DNA of 64,000 bases from Candidatus Omnitrophota bacterium (lineage in GTDB: Bacteria > Omnitrophota > Gorgyraeia > 2-02-FULL-51-18): contig JAJVIE010000013.1 of assembly GCA_022072175.1 (NCBI GenBank), forward strand, positions 1-64,000, written 5' to 3'. The notes under the pieces are model-generated. The model saw only the letters and a program-made list of their open reading frames with translations. It made no database searches and was not told where the DNA came from. A program made the translations under genes and the position numbers. Of this stretch, positions 53,899-62,469 are shown in pieces (the stretch's first letter is position 1; every line of letters starts with the position of its first letter).

Positions 53899-55967
53899 TC
53901 GGCACCTCCGTAGTAGGCGCGGCCGTTGCCGGGGTTGAACTGCGCGCTGTCGGCACCCGCGGCGTTGGTCACGATACCCGTGGAAGCCGCGAAGACCTCA
54001 TCGGTGATGTTCTTGACCTCGAAGAAGAACGATGGGCCCTTCTTCTGTCGGTAGCCGGCCTTGAAGCCCCAGATCACGTACGGGTCGGCGAAGAACGTGT
54101 TGGCGAAGTCTATCGGGTATCTCTCGAAGGACTGCTCGAGATTGGGACCGAGATACACGCCCGACGGATGCTCATAGAGCACTTCGGCCTTGAAGAAATG
54201 CTCCGGGAAAGCAGGCAGCTGGTTGTCGCCGTACACCGGATCGCCGTTGAAGGAGAAGTCGCTCCAGTTGTACAGCACGCGTCCGATAACCCTGTCGGTC
54301 TCCGGAGCGTCCGAGGACACGATGAGCCGGTCCAGGAGGCGAACGCCCGCTCCGAGCTCAAGACCCTTGTGGATCGTCTCCGACGGCGCGTTGATCGTGC
54401 CCAACGCGGTGCCGGTAGCATCGTTGAGGCTCAACAGCTCGTTGTCGATCCAGCTGTGGTACAGCGTCACGTCCCAGTTCCACCGGTCCTCCTGGCCTCT
54501 GGCGCCGCCCTCGAGGGTCTTCGAGACCTGCGCCTTGTTGGGCCTGAAATCCGCCGCCGGAGTGGTCATCTCCGAGAACGACGGGGGCTCGAAGCTCTGG
54601 TTGTACCCCGTGAACAACTGCGAGGTCTCCGTCAGGTCGTACACCAGGCCGATCTTGGGATTGAAAGCCCTGTACACCACCTGACCGGAGTCGTCCCCGT
54701 TGGCGAAGAACTGGTCGTTGACGTCCCGCTCGGCGTACAGCAGCTGTCCGCCCCCGACCACCGTCAGACGGTCCACCACCGTGAAGCGGTCCTCGGCGTA
54801 CAGGAGCGCCTGCTCGGCGATACTGTCCGTCTGGGCCGTGCGGCTGGTCGGCAGTCCGCCCGAGTTGGTGTAGCGGTCCTGGTCATCATAGCCGACGGCG
54901 CCCGACAGACCCACGATGAGCTCGTTGGGACGGCCGAAGAGCTCGTTTGCGTCCGTATAGCGGACCTCCGCGCCCCAATCATCGTCCTCACCGTAGATCA
55001 CCTGGAAGATCGGATGGAAGAGCTCATAGGACGACCAGTGCCCGATGAGATCGATCTTGCGCTCCCCGGAGGTGAACGTCGTCTTGGACGCCAGGCGCGC
55101 GTACTCGATGTCCCGCTTGTAGTTGAGCGAGACGTTGGCGGCATTGGCCTGCTCGGGGTTCGTGCGCATCTGGCTCTTGGTGAGGGAGCCGCCGAGCTTG
55201 GACAGCGCCTTGAGGTACGTCGTATAGACCCGGGTCTCGACGCTGTCGTTGATCTTGTAGCCGGAGTTGGTCATGACCGTGTAATTGTCCTGAGCCGTAT
55301 GGTCACGATAGCCGTCCTGTTTGAACTGGCTGACCGACACATAGTAGTCCCAGGGGCCGATGACCTGTCCCGAGCTGACCTGTGAGTGGACCGTACCGAA
55401 GCTCCCGCCCTCGATGCGAGCTTGGAACGGATCGGCCGTATAGCCCGTCGGTGAGACGAAGTTGACCGCTCCGCCGAGCGTCGTCGAGCCGTACCTGAGA
55501 GCGTTGCCGCCGCGGTAGACCTCGGTGTAGGCGATCGCCAGCGGCTCGAAGCGCTGAGCGTCCCCGCCTCCGTCGGTCTGGTTGAGGGGCACACCGTCCT
55601 GCAGGAGCGTCAGACCCCGCAGGTGGAACGTCCTCTGCAGTCCGGACCCGCGGACGGAGATGCGGGACTCGAGAGAGGAGGTGTCGCGCTGTTGCACGTG
55701 CAGTCCCGGCACCCAACCGAGCAGGTCCTGCGGTGTCGAGCTTCGCCCCCGCTCGATGTCCTCGCGGCGGACCAAGGACACGCCTCCGGGTATCCGCTTG
55801 AGCTGGACCGCCGCCGCATCAGAGTCCGGAGCGACCGTCGAGCCCTGCTGTTGGCCTTTGACGGTAACGGTCGGCAGGACCGTTGTTTTGTTATCGGACC
55901 CGGCGGCCAGGGCCGGGGACACGGCGGCCCACAGGCACGCCGATACGCACAATAGAAGTCTGATCAT
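53886..55967 (-). CDS. TonB-dependent outer-membrane receptor (FecA-like)
   Basis: 693 residues. Signal peptide (MIRLLLCVSACLWAAVSPALA), plug domain (VQLKRIPGGVSLVRREDIERGRSSTPQDLLGWVPGLHV, SRISVRGSGLQ, RGLTLLQDGVPLNQTDG, YTEVYRGGNALRYGSTTLGGAVNFVSP) and a 22-strand-type barrel ending in a C-terminal aromatic (EWRW). TVLPTVTVKG near the N-terminus may be the TonB box. It imports iron complexes or similar. It forms a unit with the PepSY protein. TonB/ExbBD are not in the window. Confidence 0.95.
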   Translation of the reverse strand: MIRLLLCVSACLWAAVSPALAAGSDNKTTVLPTVTVKGQQQGSTVAPDSDAAAVQLKRIPGGVSLVRREDIERGRSSTPQDLLGWVPGLHVQQRDTSSLESRISVRGSGLQRTFHLRGLTLLQDGVPLNQTDGGGDAQRFEPLAIAYTEVYRGGNALRYGSTTLGGAVNFVSPTGYTADPFQARIEGGSFGTVHSQVSSGQVIGPWDYYVSVSQFKQDGYRDHTAQDNYTVMTNSGYKINDSVETRVYTTYLKALSKLGGSLTKSQMRTNPEQANAANVSLNYKRDIEYARLASKTTFTSGERKIDLIGHWSSYELFHPIFQVIYGEDDDWGAEVRYTDANELFGRPNELIVGLSGAVGYDDQDRYTNSGGLPTSRTAQTDSIAEQALLYAEDRFTVVDRLTVVGGGQLLYAERDVNDQFFANGDDSGQVVYRAFNPKIGLVYDLTETSQLFTGYNQSFEPPSFSEMTTPAADFRPNKAQVSKTLEGGARGQEDRWNWDVTLYHSWIDNELLSLNDATGTALGTINAPSETIHKGLELGAGVRLLDRLIVSSDAPETDRVIGRVLYNWSDFSFNGDPVYGDNQLPAFPEHFFKAEVLYEHPSGVYLGPNLEQSFERYPIDFANTFFADPYVIWGFKAGYRQKKGPSFFFEVKNITDEVFAASTGIVTNAAGADSAQFNPGNGRAYYGGAEWRW

Positions 55968-56048
55968 GATCTCTTTCCCAGTTGAAGGATATAGGCATCA
56001 CAGCGACGGGGCACACCCCCACCGCGCGCACGTCCGATGGGTCTGAGA

Positions 56049-56429
56049 TCAGGCTTTGGGGATGGGGTCCCGGAGCAGGATGGCCGCGGAGGCCGGAGGA
56101 TGGAGATCCTTGAGGTAAGAACGTGCCCGCATTAGATCCGAGACCTCGATGATCGTATCGACAAGCAGCTCGTCCGAAGAGCTTCCGGACGATCGGGCGC
56201 TTTTTTGGACATCCTGGGAGGCGCTCGAGTAAGAGACCAGACCCGCCGGACGATCGGCGGCGGAGACTTGAGCGCTCGTCATGGAGCACATATGGAACGC
56301 GCGCTTGCCGCCGCAGGCGGTCTTCTCCTGGGAGGGCTTGATGAAAGCGCCCAGGGGCAGCACCCACAACAACAGCGTCGTGAGCGCGCCGAGGGCGGTG
56401 AGTCGTTGGATCAAGGAGATCTTGGACAT
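56049..56429 (-). CDS. Small secreted or membrane protein with Cys/His motif
   Basis: 126 residues, unrecognised. One N-terminal hydrophobic helix (LIQRLTALGALTTLLLWVLPLGAF), then KPSQEKTACGGKRAFHMCSM, whose two Cys, His and Met could bind a metal. The C-terminal part is Ser-rich and disordered-looking. It lies just upstream of the TonB receptor on the same strand, so a metal-uptake role is possible. The start at 56429 lacks a clear ribosome site; a TATAGT box is 15 nt upstream. Confidence 0.65.
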   Translation of the reverse strand: MSKISLIQRLTALGALTTLLLWVLPLGAFIKPSQEKTACGGKRAFHMCSMTSAQVSAADRPAGLVSYSSASQDVQKSARSSGSSSDELLVDTIIEVSDLMRARSYLKDLHPPASAAILLRDPIPKA

Positions 56430-56483
56430 GAGAAGGACCGGCCCACTATAGCAGGCCGGTCCCCCGTTGGGCAACCCCCGCGG

Positions 56484-56960
56484 TTATTCGAGGTAGGCGC
56501 GCAGCATCCAGGCGGCTTTCTCGTGCTGTTCGAGAAGACCCGTCAGGAAGTCGCTCGTTCCCGCGTCGCCGAGCTTGGCGCCGGTCGTGTCGACGTCCTT
56601 GCGCAGTGTCCGCGCGAGCGCCTCGTGATCCGCGAGCAGTTCCTTGACCATCGACATCCCGTCGCGTTTGCGGCCGGGGGCTTCCTTGAGCCGTGCGGCC
56701 TTGAGGAACTCCGCCAGACTGCCGGCCGAAGCGCCGCCGAGAGCCCGGATGCGCTCGGCCACCTCATCGATGGTCTCATCGATCGTGTCGTACTGGCTCT
56801 CGAAGAACTTGTGCAGTTCCGAGAAGCCCTCACCGGTCACGTTCCAGTGGAAGTTGCGTGTCTTGGTGTAGAGCACGTACTCATCGGCCAGGACCGCGCT
56901 GAGCACCTCGATAGCTCCGACACGGCTTTTGTCCGCCAATCCGATATTGATGTCGCTCAT
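56484..56960 (-). CDS. dps: Dps family DNA-protecting ferritin
   Basis: 158 residues. ADEYVLYTKTRNFHWNVTGEGFSELHKFFESQYDTIDETIDEVAERIRALGG is the Dps signature with the intersubunit ferroxidase His and Asp/Glu ligands. Dps oxidises Fe(II) with H2O2 and protects DNA. I use the ATG at 56960, eight bases after GGAGGG; the ATG at 56966 is too close to it. Third gene of the peroxiredoxin-AhpD-Dps unit divergent from OxyR. Confidence 0.94.
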   Translation of the reverse strand: MSDINIGLADKSRVGAIEVLSAVLADEYVLYTKTRNFHWNVTGEGFSELHKFFESQYDTIDETIDEVAERIRALGGASAGSLAEFLKAARLKEAPGRKRDGMSMVKELLADHEALARTLRKDVDTTGAKLGDAGTSDFLTGLLEQHEKAAWMLRAYLE

Positions 56961-56962
56961 GG

Positions 56963-57514
56963 TCATTGCCCTCCTTCTTGAGAGATCTGGACCGCCTGCG
57001 CGGCGGCGGTGACGACGGCCGCGATCCTCGCGACCGACTGAACGCCCTCTTTGGGGACGCCTCCGGCGACGACCTTGCGAGCGTGCGACTCCACGCAGTA
57101 CCCGCATCCGTTCACCGTGGACACTCCCAAGCAGTATAGCTCGAAATCGATCCGCTCGATACCGGGACTGCCGATCACGCTCATCCTCAGACGCGCCGGC
57201 ATCTGCGAGTAGTCCGGATCGTTCACCAGATGCGTGAACCGGTAGTAGATGTTGGTCATCGCCATGATGGCCGCGGCCGAACGCGCGGCGCGCATCTCGT
57301 CCGTGTTGAGTACGGCGGACGCATGCTCCTGTAGAGCGCGGACCACCTCGGCCTGCCGGGTCGCGTACGCGGCCGCCAGCGCCGTGCCCGCGACCTGTGA
57401 GGCCGTCAATCCCGGACTGCCCTCCGGCGTCAGCACCGACCCGAGGTTGAGCCGGATGTCGCGCGCCTCATCGGGGATGCTTTCCTGCAAACGTACGATC
57501 GTCTCGGTGCTCAT
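56963..57514 (-). CDS. ahpD: Alkylhydroperoxidase AhpD-like protein
   Basis: 183 residues of the carboxymuconolactone decarboxylase/AhpD family. The redox centre is NGCGYCVESH, Cys137 and Cys140 with His144. AhpD regenerates AhpC from dihydrolipoamide. It lies 16 bases after the peroxiredoxin gene, the same AhpC-AhpD pairing known from mycobacteria, and its TGA stop overlaps the sequence just before the dps start. Confidence 0.92.
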   Translation of the reverse strand: MSTETIVRLQESIPDEARDIRLNLGSVLTPEGSPGLTASQVAGTALAAAYATRQAEVVRALQEHASAVLNTDEMRAARSAAAIMAMTNIYYRFTHLVNDPDYSQMPARLRMSVIGSPGIERIDFELYCLGVSTVNGCGYCVESHARKVVAGGVPKEGVQSVARIAAVVTAAAQAVQISQEGGQ

Positions 57515-57530
57515 CGTGTCTCCTCCCGGT

Positions 57531-58070
57531 CTACGCGACCTTGATCGTGGCTTCGCCCTTCTTCCAGTTGCAGGGGCACAGTTCGTCGGACTGCAGAGCG
57601 TCGAGCACCCGCAGGACCTCCTGGGGATTGCGGCCGACCTGCAGATCGGTCACCATCACGAAGCGGATGACGCCCTGCGGATCGACGATGAACGTCGCCC
57701 TCTGCGCCACGCCTTCTCTGGCGTCGAGCACGCCGAGCGCCTGGGACAGCTCCCGCTTGACGTCCGCCAGCATCGGGAACGGCAGCGTCGACAGCTCCTT
57801 CTTGTCCTTCCGCCAGGCCAGGTGCACGAACTCCGAGTCCGTGCTCGCCCCGAGCACCACCGCGCCGCGGTCCCTGAAATCCTTGTCGAGCCTCCCGAAC
57901 GCCTCGATCTCCGTCGGGCAGACGAACGTGAAATCCTTGGGCCAGAAGAACACCACCAGCCACTTGTCCTTGTACGTGGCGTTGGTGATCTCCTTGAAAG
58001 CGTCCTTCACGTCGTTGGACACCGTCGCCTTGACCCTGAACTGCGGGAAATTGTCTCCGACCGCGAGCAT
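57531..58070 (-). CDS. ahpC: AhpC-type peroxiredoxin
   Basis: 179 residues. FFWPKDFTFVCPTEIEAFG with peroxidatic Cys51 and LCPCNWKKGE near the C-terminus with Cys165 and Cys167, one of which is the likely resolving Cys. The extra Cys pair matches AhpC proteins that are reduced by AhpD. Reduces H2O2 and organic peroxides. AAGGAGG lies upstream of the ATG at 58070. First gene of the operon, and divergent from the OxyR gene, which probably controls it. Confidence 0.94.
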   Translation of the reverse strand: MLAVGDNFPQFRVKATVSNDVKDAFKEITNATYKDKWLVVFFWPKDFTFVCPTEIEAFGRLDKDFRDRGAVVLGASTDSEFVHLAWRKDKKELSTLPFPMLADVKRELSQALGVLDAREGVAQRATFIVDPQGVIRFVMVTDLQVGRNPQEVLRVLDALQSDELCPCNWKKGEATIKVA

Positions 58071-58179
58071 CGTGGAACCTCCTTGTCTGGATGGGTGGTC
58101 ATCAGGGGCTCTTGCCCTCTTGACCTGAGTGTACGTCCGGCCGTATCATTAATCTAATCGATTGTTTTTATACCAACGA

Positions 58180-58185
58180 TAGGAT
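58180..58185 (+). promoter_or_regulatory. -10 box of oxyR (leaderless) in the oxyR-ahpC divergent region
   Basis: TAGGAT, six bases (ATAGAT), ATG at 58192. The 120-bp region before it (58071-58191) also contains AT-rich palindromic AATCGATT and an ATAnnnnnnCGATAG-like stretch that could be an OxyR site. Confidence 0.5.
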
Positions 58186-58191
58186 ATAGAT

Positions 58192-59085
58192 ATGGAACTC
58201 CACCAGCTTCGCTATGCCGTCGCGCTCTCAGAGGAGCTTCATTTCGGCCGGGCGGCCGCGCGCTGTCATGTGTCCCAACCCACGCTGAGCCAGGCCGTCC
58301 ACAACCTCGAGCGCGAACTGGGCAGGACTCTCTTCGAGAGGTCTTCCCGCAAGGTCTCGGTGACGGAGGCCGGGCGGGCCTTCTTACCGCAGGCCGCGTC
58401 CGTGCTCGAGGCTCTGAGCCGGGCCAAGAGCTCGGTCGCCGACAGAGATGGCGAGATCTCCGGCACCCTGCGCGTGGGGTCCATCCCGACCATCTGTCCG
58501 TACGTGATGCCCGGGGTCCTGCTCAAGCTCGCCGCCGACGCTCCACGTCTGAAGGTCGAGCTTCACGAAGAGACGACCTCGACGCTGGTGGGCTATCTCA
58601 AGACAGGTCGGATCGATATCGGCCTTCTGTCCCTGCCGATCCCGGAGAGAGGCCTGTCGACGCTGGAGCTGGCCGAGGAACCCTTCCGCTTGGCGGTCGG
58701 CGCGCGTCACCGGCTGGCCCGACAGCGCTCCATCGATCTCAAGCACGTGCTCGGCGAACAGCTCTTGATCCTGCAGGAGGGACATTGCTTCGGAAGGCAG
58801 GCGATGGAGTTCTGCAAGCTCTCGAGGCACGACCCGCGAGTGCGTTTCGAAGGCAGCAGTCTGACGTCCGTCCTGCGGCTGGCCGAAGCCGGAGCGGGAG
58901 TGACGTTCGTGCCCCGCATGGCCGTCGACCCCAAGGCCTATCCGGGCCTGCGTTTCCTGGACCTGACCCCCGGACCCCGCAGATCACTGGGGGTCGTCTG
59001 GCGGGTCACTTCACCCCTTGAGCGGGCGCACCAGGCTTTCATCGACGCGGCGCGGACCGTTCTGAGGCAACCCGCTCGCCGCTGA
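58192..59085 (+). CDS. oxyR: OxyR, LysR-type peroxide sensor
   Basis: 297 residues. Winged helix (MELHQLRYAVALSEELHFGRAAARCHVSQPTLSQAVHNLE) and a regulatory domain with LQEGHCFGRQAMEFC. The two redox cysteines are at residues 199 and 208, the same numbers as in E. coli OxyR. Oxidation to a disulfide activates transcription. Divergent from the peroxiredoxin-AhpD-Dps operon. Leaderless-type promoter. Confidence 0.95.
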   Translation: MELHQLRYAVALSEELHFGRAAARCHVSQPTLSQAVHNLERELGRTLFERSSRKVSVTEAGRAFLPQAASVLEALSRAKSSVADRDGEISGTLRVGSIPTICPYVMPGVLLKLAADAPRLKVELHEETTSTLVGYLKTGRIDIGLLSLPIPERGLSTLELAEEPFRLAVGARHRLARQRSIDLKHVLGEQLLILQEGHCFGRQAMEFCKLSRHDPRVRFEGSSLTSVLRLAEAGAGVTFVPRMAVDPKAYPGLRFLDLTPGPRRSLGVVWRVTSPLERAHQAFIDAARTVLRQPARR

Positions 59086-59093
59086 GGCGGTCG

Positions 59094-60656
59094 TCAAAAA
59101 TTGCCCGTCGCCTTGATCCCGACGGCTTTCTCGTCGGCCTTCTCGGTACCCTTGAGACCCGTGCGGCCTTCCACACCGACCCGCGTGCCCCCCGCGAACG
59201 GCAGGATCTTCTCGATACCGAACGTCCCGACCTGCTCGCTGAGTCCCAGCGTCAGGTCCCTCAGGCCGAAGCGGTCCTTGAGCCGCTGTCCACTGCCCCC
59301 GAGCACGAAATAATCCACGAACTCCCGCGTGACGTCGAAGGTCGCTTTGCCGGCCTCCAGCGCTTTTTCGGTCGCGGGCCACTCCTGGCCTGTGGCGAGC
59401 ATCAACAGCAGCTTGTCCTGCGAGAAGACACCGTCGGATCCCAGGCGGATCTGCGGTTTGAGCGGCGTGCCCTCGACGCGGATCCTCACTTCGGACGAAC
59501 CGATCTTCGTCGAGCCTTCGATGTCGAGCTCGGGCACGGTGGGATCGCCGTAGTAGGTCGCGGTCCCTTGCTTGAGGTCCAAGCGTCCGCGCGTATGGCG
59601 GATCTCCCCGCCGGTGGCGACGACCGTGCCCCTGAGCTCGAGACCTGAGGCGGTCCGCGACGTGGTCAGCCCGTCCGTCCAGACACGCATTCCGGTGAAC
59701 TCGAACCGTCCGTAAGCGACCCGGTCCAGCGTGACGTTGCCCATCCACACCGGCTCCCGCCAGGTGCCGGCCACATGCAGTTCCACGTCGTCGAGCGAAC
59801 CGCCTTTGACCTTGAGCGCGGTCTGGCCGAGCGCGGCTTTGAGCGCCTCGACCTCGACGGACCTGACGTACACGCGCAGATCGGGCCCGGCTGCGCTCCC
59901 CCCACCGATGAGCACGATCGGGTCGGCATTGCCTTGGATCCTCAGACGGACGTTGACGGCCTCGCGCAGTCCCTCCATGCCGGATGCCGGGTCCCAGACC
60001 AGCCGCTGAGCCTCGAGCGTGTGCGGTGTTTTCAGACCCGGCAGTCCCTCGGCACGGAGATCCTCCAGGACCAGAGGAACACCGGCACCGGCGACGGCCC
60101 GGACGGCTTCGAAGAGGCTCCCCGGACCGGTGCGTCCCTTGAGACCTTCGATGCGGACCTCGCCTTGGGCTGAAACGTCGGCCGCGGCGGCGCTGATGTC
60201 CCCTCCGTCGAGACGCCGCACACCCGTCAGCGTGATCCCTTCCAGACGCCAACCCTCACCGGAGGGGAAGGCCTTGGTGATGTGAGCTCCGGCGATCTCG
60301 GCGCCCTCGCCCGCCGATCCGACAGTGACTCCCGTGGCGGATCCGTCCATACGGTCCGCGGGCCAGAGCGTCAGACGCAGATCCGCGCGCTCGATCCGGA
60401 TCGGCCACGAACGGCCCTCATAGGGCAACTCCGCGCTGATGCCCTCCAGGACCAGACCGCGGAGCAGATCGCCCTGAGCGGACGTCCAGCTCACCTGTCG
60501 CGCGTCCATCCGGTCCTTGAGGGATTCGATGACGATGCGGACCGATAGAAGCGTACGGTAGTGGTAGACCACCGCGGCACAGACAAGGGTCAGCGCAAGG
60601 ACCGGTACGGTGACCCATAACACCGCCGTCCAGGAGGGGAAGGATCTTGATCTCAA
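59094..60656 (-). CDS. TamB-like (DUF490/AsmA) envelope protein
   Basis: 520 residues. N-terminal membrane anchor (LWVTVPVLALTLVCAAVVYHY), beta-rich repeats, and a C-terminal TamB_C-like region: GGEIRHTRGRLDLKQGTATYYGDPTVPELDIEGSTKI, PLKPQIRLGSDGVFSQDKLLLMLATG, TFGIEKILPFAGGTRVGVEG. Proteins of this group form periplasmic bridges for lipid transport or barrel insertion. It is much shorter than E. coli TamB (~1,260), more like small lineage-specific versions. The start is TTG 60656; no ATG is available nearby. Confidence 0.83.
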   Translation of the reverse strand: MRSRSFPSWTAVLWVTVPVLALTLVCAAVVYHYRTLLSVRIVIESLKDRMDARQVSWTSAQGDLLRGLVLEGISAELPYEGRSWPIRIERADLRLTLWPADRMDGSATGVTVGSAGEGAEIAGAHITKAFPSGEGWRLEGITLTGVRRLDGGDISAAAADVSAQGEVRIEGLKGRTGPGSLFEAVRAVAGAGVPLVLEDLRAEGLPGLKTPHTLEAQRLVWDPASGMEGLREAVNVRLRIQGNADPIVLIGGGSAAGPDLRVYVRSVEVEALKAALGQTALKVKGGSLDDVELHVAGTWREPVWMGNVTLDRVAYGRFEFTGMRVWTDGLTTSRTASGLELRGTVVATGGEIRHTRGRLDLKQGTATYYGDPTVPELDIEGSTKIGSSEVRIRVEGTPLKPQIRLGSDGVFSQDKLLLMLATGQEWPATEKALEAGKATFDVTREFVDYFVLGGSGQRLKDRFGLRDLTLGLSEQVGTFGIEKILPFAGGTRVGVEGRTGLKGTEKADEKAVGIKATGNF

Positions 60657-60672
60657 GGGGCCCCGCGCGTGC

Positions 60673-61266
60673 TCAGCTCAGCGATCGTCGTGCCTTGAGA
60701 TAGCACCGATGTACGTCCCGCCAGGAGGCCTCTTGGCCTTTTTCGAGACGCAGAGCGGCCTGCTCCAACTCGGCGGCAGCCTCGGTGACCAGAGCCCCTC
60801 GAGCATCCTGAGCCTGGGCCGCGGCGGCACGCAGGTGATCGACGGTCCTCCGGCATTGGGCGGCGGCACGCATCCAGTTGTCCCTGAACACGCTCAGGAG
60901 CGCCTCACGGTGGGCTTCGGCGACCTCGCCCGGCAGATCATCGCCGGAGCGACCCAGGCGCACCAGGCTCCGGAGCACCGGACCGGTCGGAGACTCCGCG
61001 TGTCCGATCACGACGTCGTCCCCGGCGCTGAGCGCGGTCAACTCCTCCGCGTACTCCCCGAGCAGACGTCCGGGTTCCACACCGACCGTGACGGCAACCG
61101 GCTGTTCAGCCCCCTCGTCGGAACGCAGGAGGGTCAAGCTATTACCATCATAGTTCTCCACGATCCCCGCCAAGTAGTCATCGGGCACGCCTTCCGCGCG
61201 GGCCGGCGGACACGACAGGATCAGGAGGGTGGACAGCACGGCACAGCTGAGGATGCGGGTCTTCAT
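60673..61266 (-). CDS. Hypothetical secreted protein
   Basis: 197 residues, unrecognised. Signal peptide (MKTRILSCAVLSTLLILSCPPARA). Residues ~30-95 look like a small beta barrel (LAGIVENYDGNSLTLL, AGDDVVIGHAESPTGPVL). Residues ~110-197 are a helical hairpin rich in Ala, Arg and Glu. GGAGA before ATG 61266. It lies 16 bases before the TamB-like gene, so both may act in the envelope. Confidence 0.75.
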   Translation of the reverse strand: MKTRILSCAVLSTLLILSCPPARAEGVPDDYLAGIVENYDGNSLTLLRSDEGAEQPVAVTVGVEPGRLLGEYAEELTALSAGDDVVIGHAESPTGPVLRSLVRLGRSGDDLPGEVAEAHREALLSVFRDNWMRAAAQCRRTVDHLRAAAAQAQDARGALVTEAAAELEQAALRLEKGQEASWRDVHRCYLKARRSLS

Positions 61267-61348
61267 GGGACGTCTCCGGATAAGCGGTCGGTGCGGATCG
61301 CCGGTCCAACGACCCTATTATACCGTGACGGTGGCCGGAGAGGCGCCG

Positions 61349-62056
61349 TCAATCGCCTGAAGAGACGTAGCCTCGGTTGGGCGCTGAAGAGCGTTGAGCG
61401 GACAACTCGGTATCGGCCAACAGGCGTTTGCCGGAAGAGACGCCGAGCAGATCGTGCGTCAGGTCCGAGCTGATCGAACGGGCCGACAGCCAGATGCCGA
61501 AATACTCGCGTGCGAAATCCTGTCCGGGCACCGTGATCACAGGCGAGCCGTTGCGCTCGAGCGTCGTACCCCTCTCCGGAGCGTAGACCAGCGCGTACTC
61601 GTCGCCCTTGTCGACGTCTTGATAGCAGGCGTTGAGCCGGTCCAGGCGCTCCCGGATCGCCGCCAGCCGCTGTTCCGGCAGACCGCGCAGGTTGTGTTCG
61701 GCCGCTTTGATGAGGTGTTGGCGGCCGATCTTGCGGTGATAGCGGAGGACCAGGCGCTTGGGCACATCGGACAGCACGCCCTGAGCGCCCGAAGCGTCCA
61801 TTGGAGCGTACAACGCCGCGGTGAAGAGCTTCATCCCGTAGTACCGGTACGTCGAGACGCCGCGCAGGGGCAGTTTGAGCGCGGCGGCGGTCTGATGGGC
61901 CGTGAAACACGTCCCGCTGAGACACACCGTTGGCTCGGGCATCGCGGAGATGGCCCCGGCGCTGTTGAGCCGGAGCGCGCACAACGCAAGGACGAGCGCC
62001 GCGCAGACCGCCGCGCGGATCGTTGAGCCAAGCACGCGAACCTGGCAAGGACTCAT
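61349..62056 (-). CDS. Chalcone isomerase-like domain protein, secreted
   Basis: 235 residues. Signal peptide (TIRAAVCAALVLALCALRLNSAGA), then LRGVSTYRYYGMKLFTAALYAP, KRLVLRYHRKIGRQHLIKAAEHNL and GSPVITVPGQDFAREYFGIWLSARSISSDLTHDLLG, the pattern of bacterial chalcone isomerase-like proteins. Bacterial members are not flavonoid enzymes; lipid binding is suspected. The ATG overlaps the response regulator stop as ATGA, which fixes the start. Confidence 0.85.
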   Translation of the reverse strand: MSPCQVRVLGSTIRAAVCAALVLALCALRLNSAGAISAMPEPTVCLSGTCFTAHQTAAALKLPLRGVSTYRYYGMKLFTAALYAPMDASGAQGVLSDVPKRLVLRYHRKIGRQHLIKAAEHNLRGLPEQRLAAIRERLDRLNACYQDVDKGDEYALVYAPERGTTLERNGSPVITVPGQDFAREYFGIWLSARSISSDLTHDLLGVSSGKRLLADTELSAQRSSAPNRGYVSSGD

Positions 62057-62469
62057 GCGGCCCCCCTCTCCGCCCCGGTGACCGGCCCCGACAGCCCGAT
62101 GAGCGCCTTGACCTTGCGGCGCAGATCCGCGGCGTCGAAGGGTTTGATCACATACGCGTCGGCCAGACCTTGCTCCAGTTGGTCCTTCTGGATGACCTCG
62201 GCGTTGGCCGTCACCAGGATGATCGGGATGTTGCGGAGGTCCGGATCGGACTTGAAGTGTCGGCACGCCTGACGTCCGTCCATGATCGGCATCTGCAGGT
62301 CCATGATCACCAGGTCCGGTCTCGGAGTTCGACCCGCGGCCGCGATCGCCTCTCGGCCGTCGGAGACGCTCACGGCGCTATATCCCCAGGACTTCAGGCG
62401 GCTTTCCAGCATGAAGACCACGTCGGGTTCATCGTCGACGATGAGCACCACTTTGCGTTCGTTGTTCAT
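62053..62469 (-). CDS. Single-domain response regulator (CheY-like)
   Basis: 138 residues. Acidic pocket VVLIVDDEPDVV, phospho-Asp in LVIMDLQMPIMDG, Thr in ILVTAN, Lys in YVIKPFD. Complete receiver, no output domain. Overlaps the histidine kinase stop as ATGA and the chalcone isomerase-like start as ATGA, so the three are one translational unit. It is most likely the partner of the adjacent kinase. Confidence 0.93.
   Translation of the reverse strand: MNNERKVVLIVDDEPDVVFMLESRLKSWGYSAVSVSDGREAIAAAGRTPRPDLVIMDLQMPIMDGRQACRHFKSDPDLRNIPIILVTANAEVIQKDQLEQGLADAYVIKPFDAADLRRKVKALIGLSGPVTGAERGAA

Noticed and set aside
55968-56048. Cobalamin or other riboswitch upstream of the TonB receptor
   Set aside because: Only about 80 bases, no B12-box or other conserved core that I could find; the G-rich stretch is not enough.
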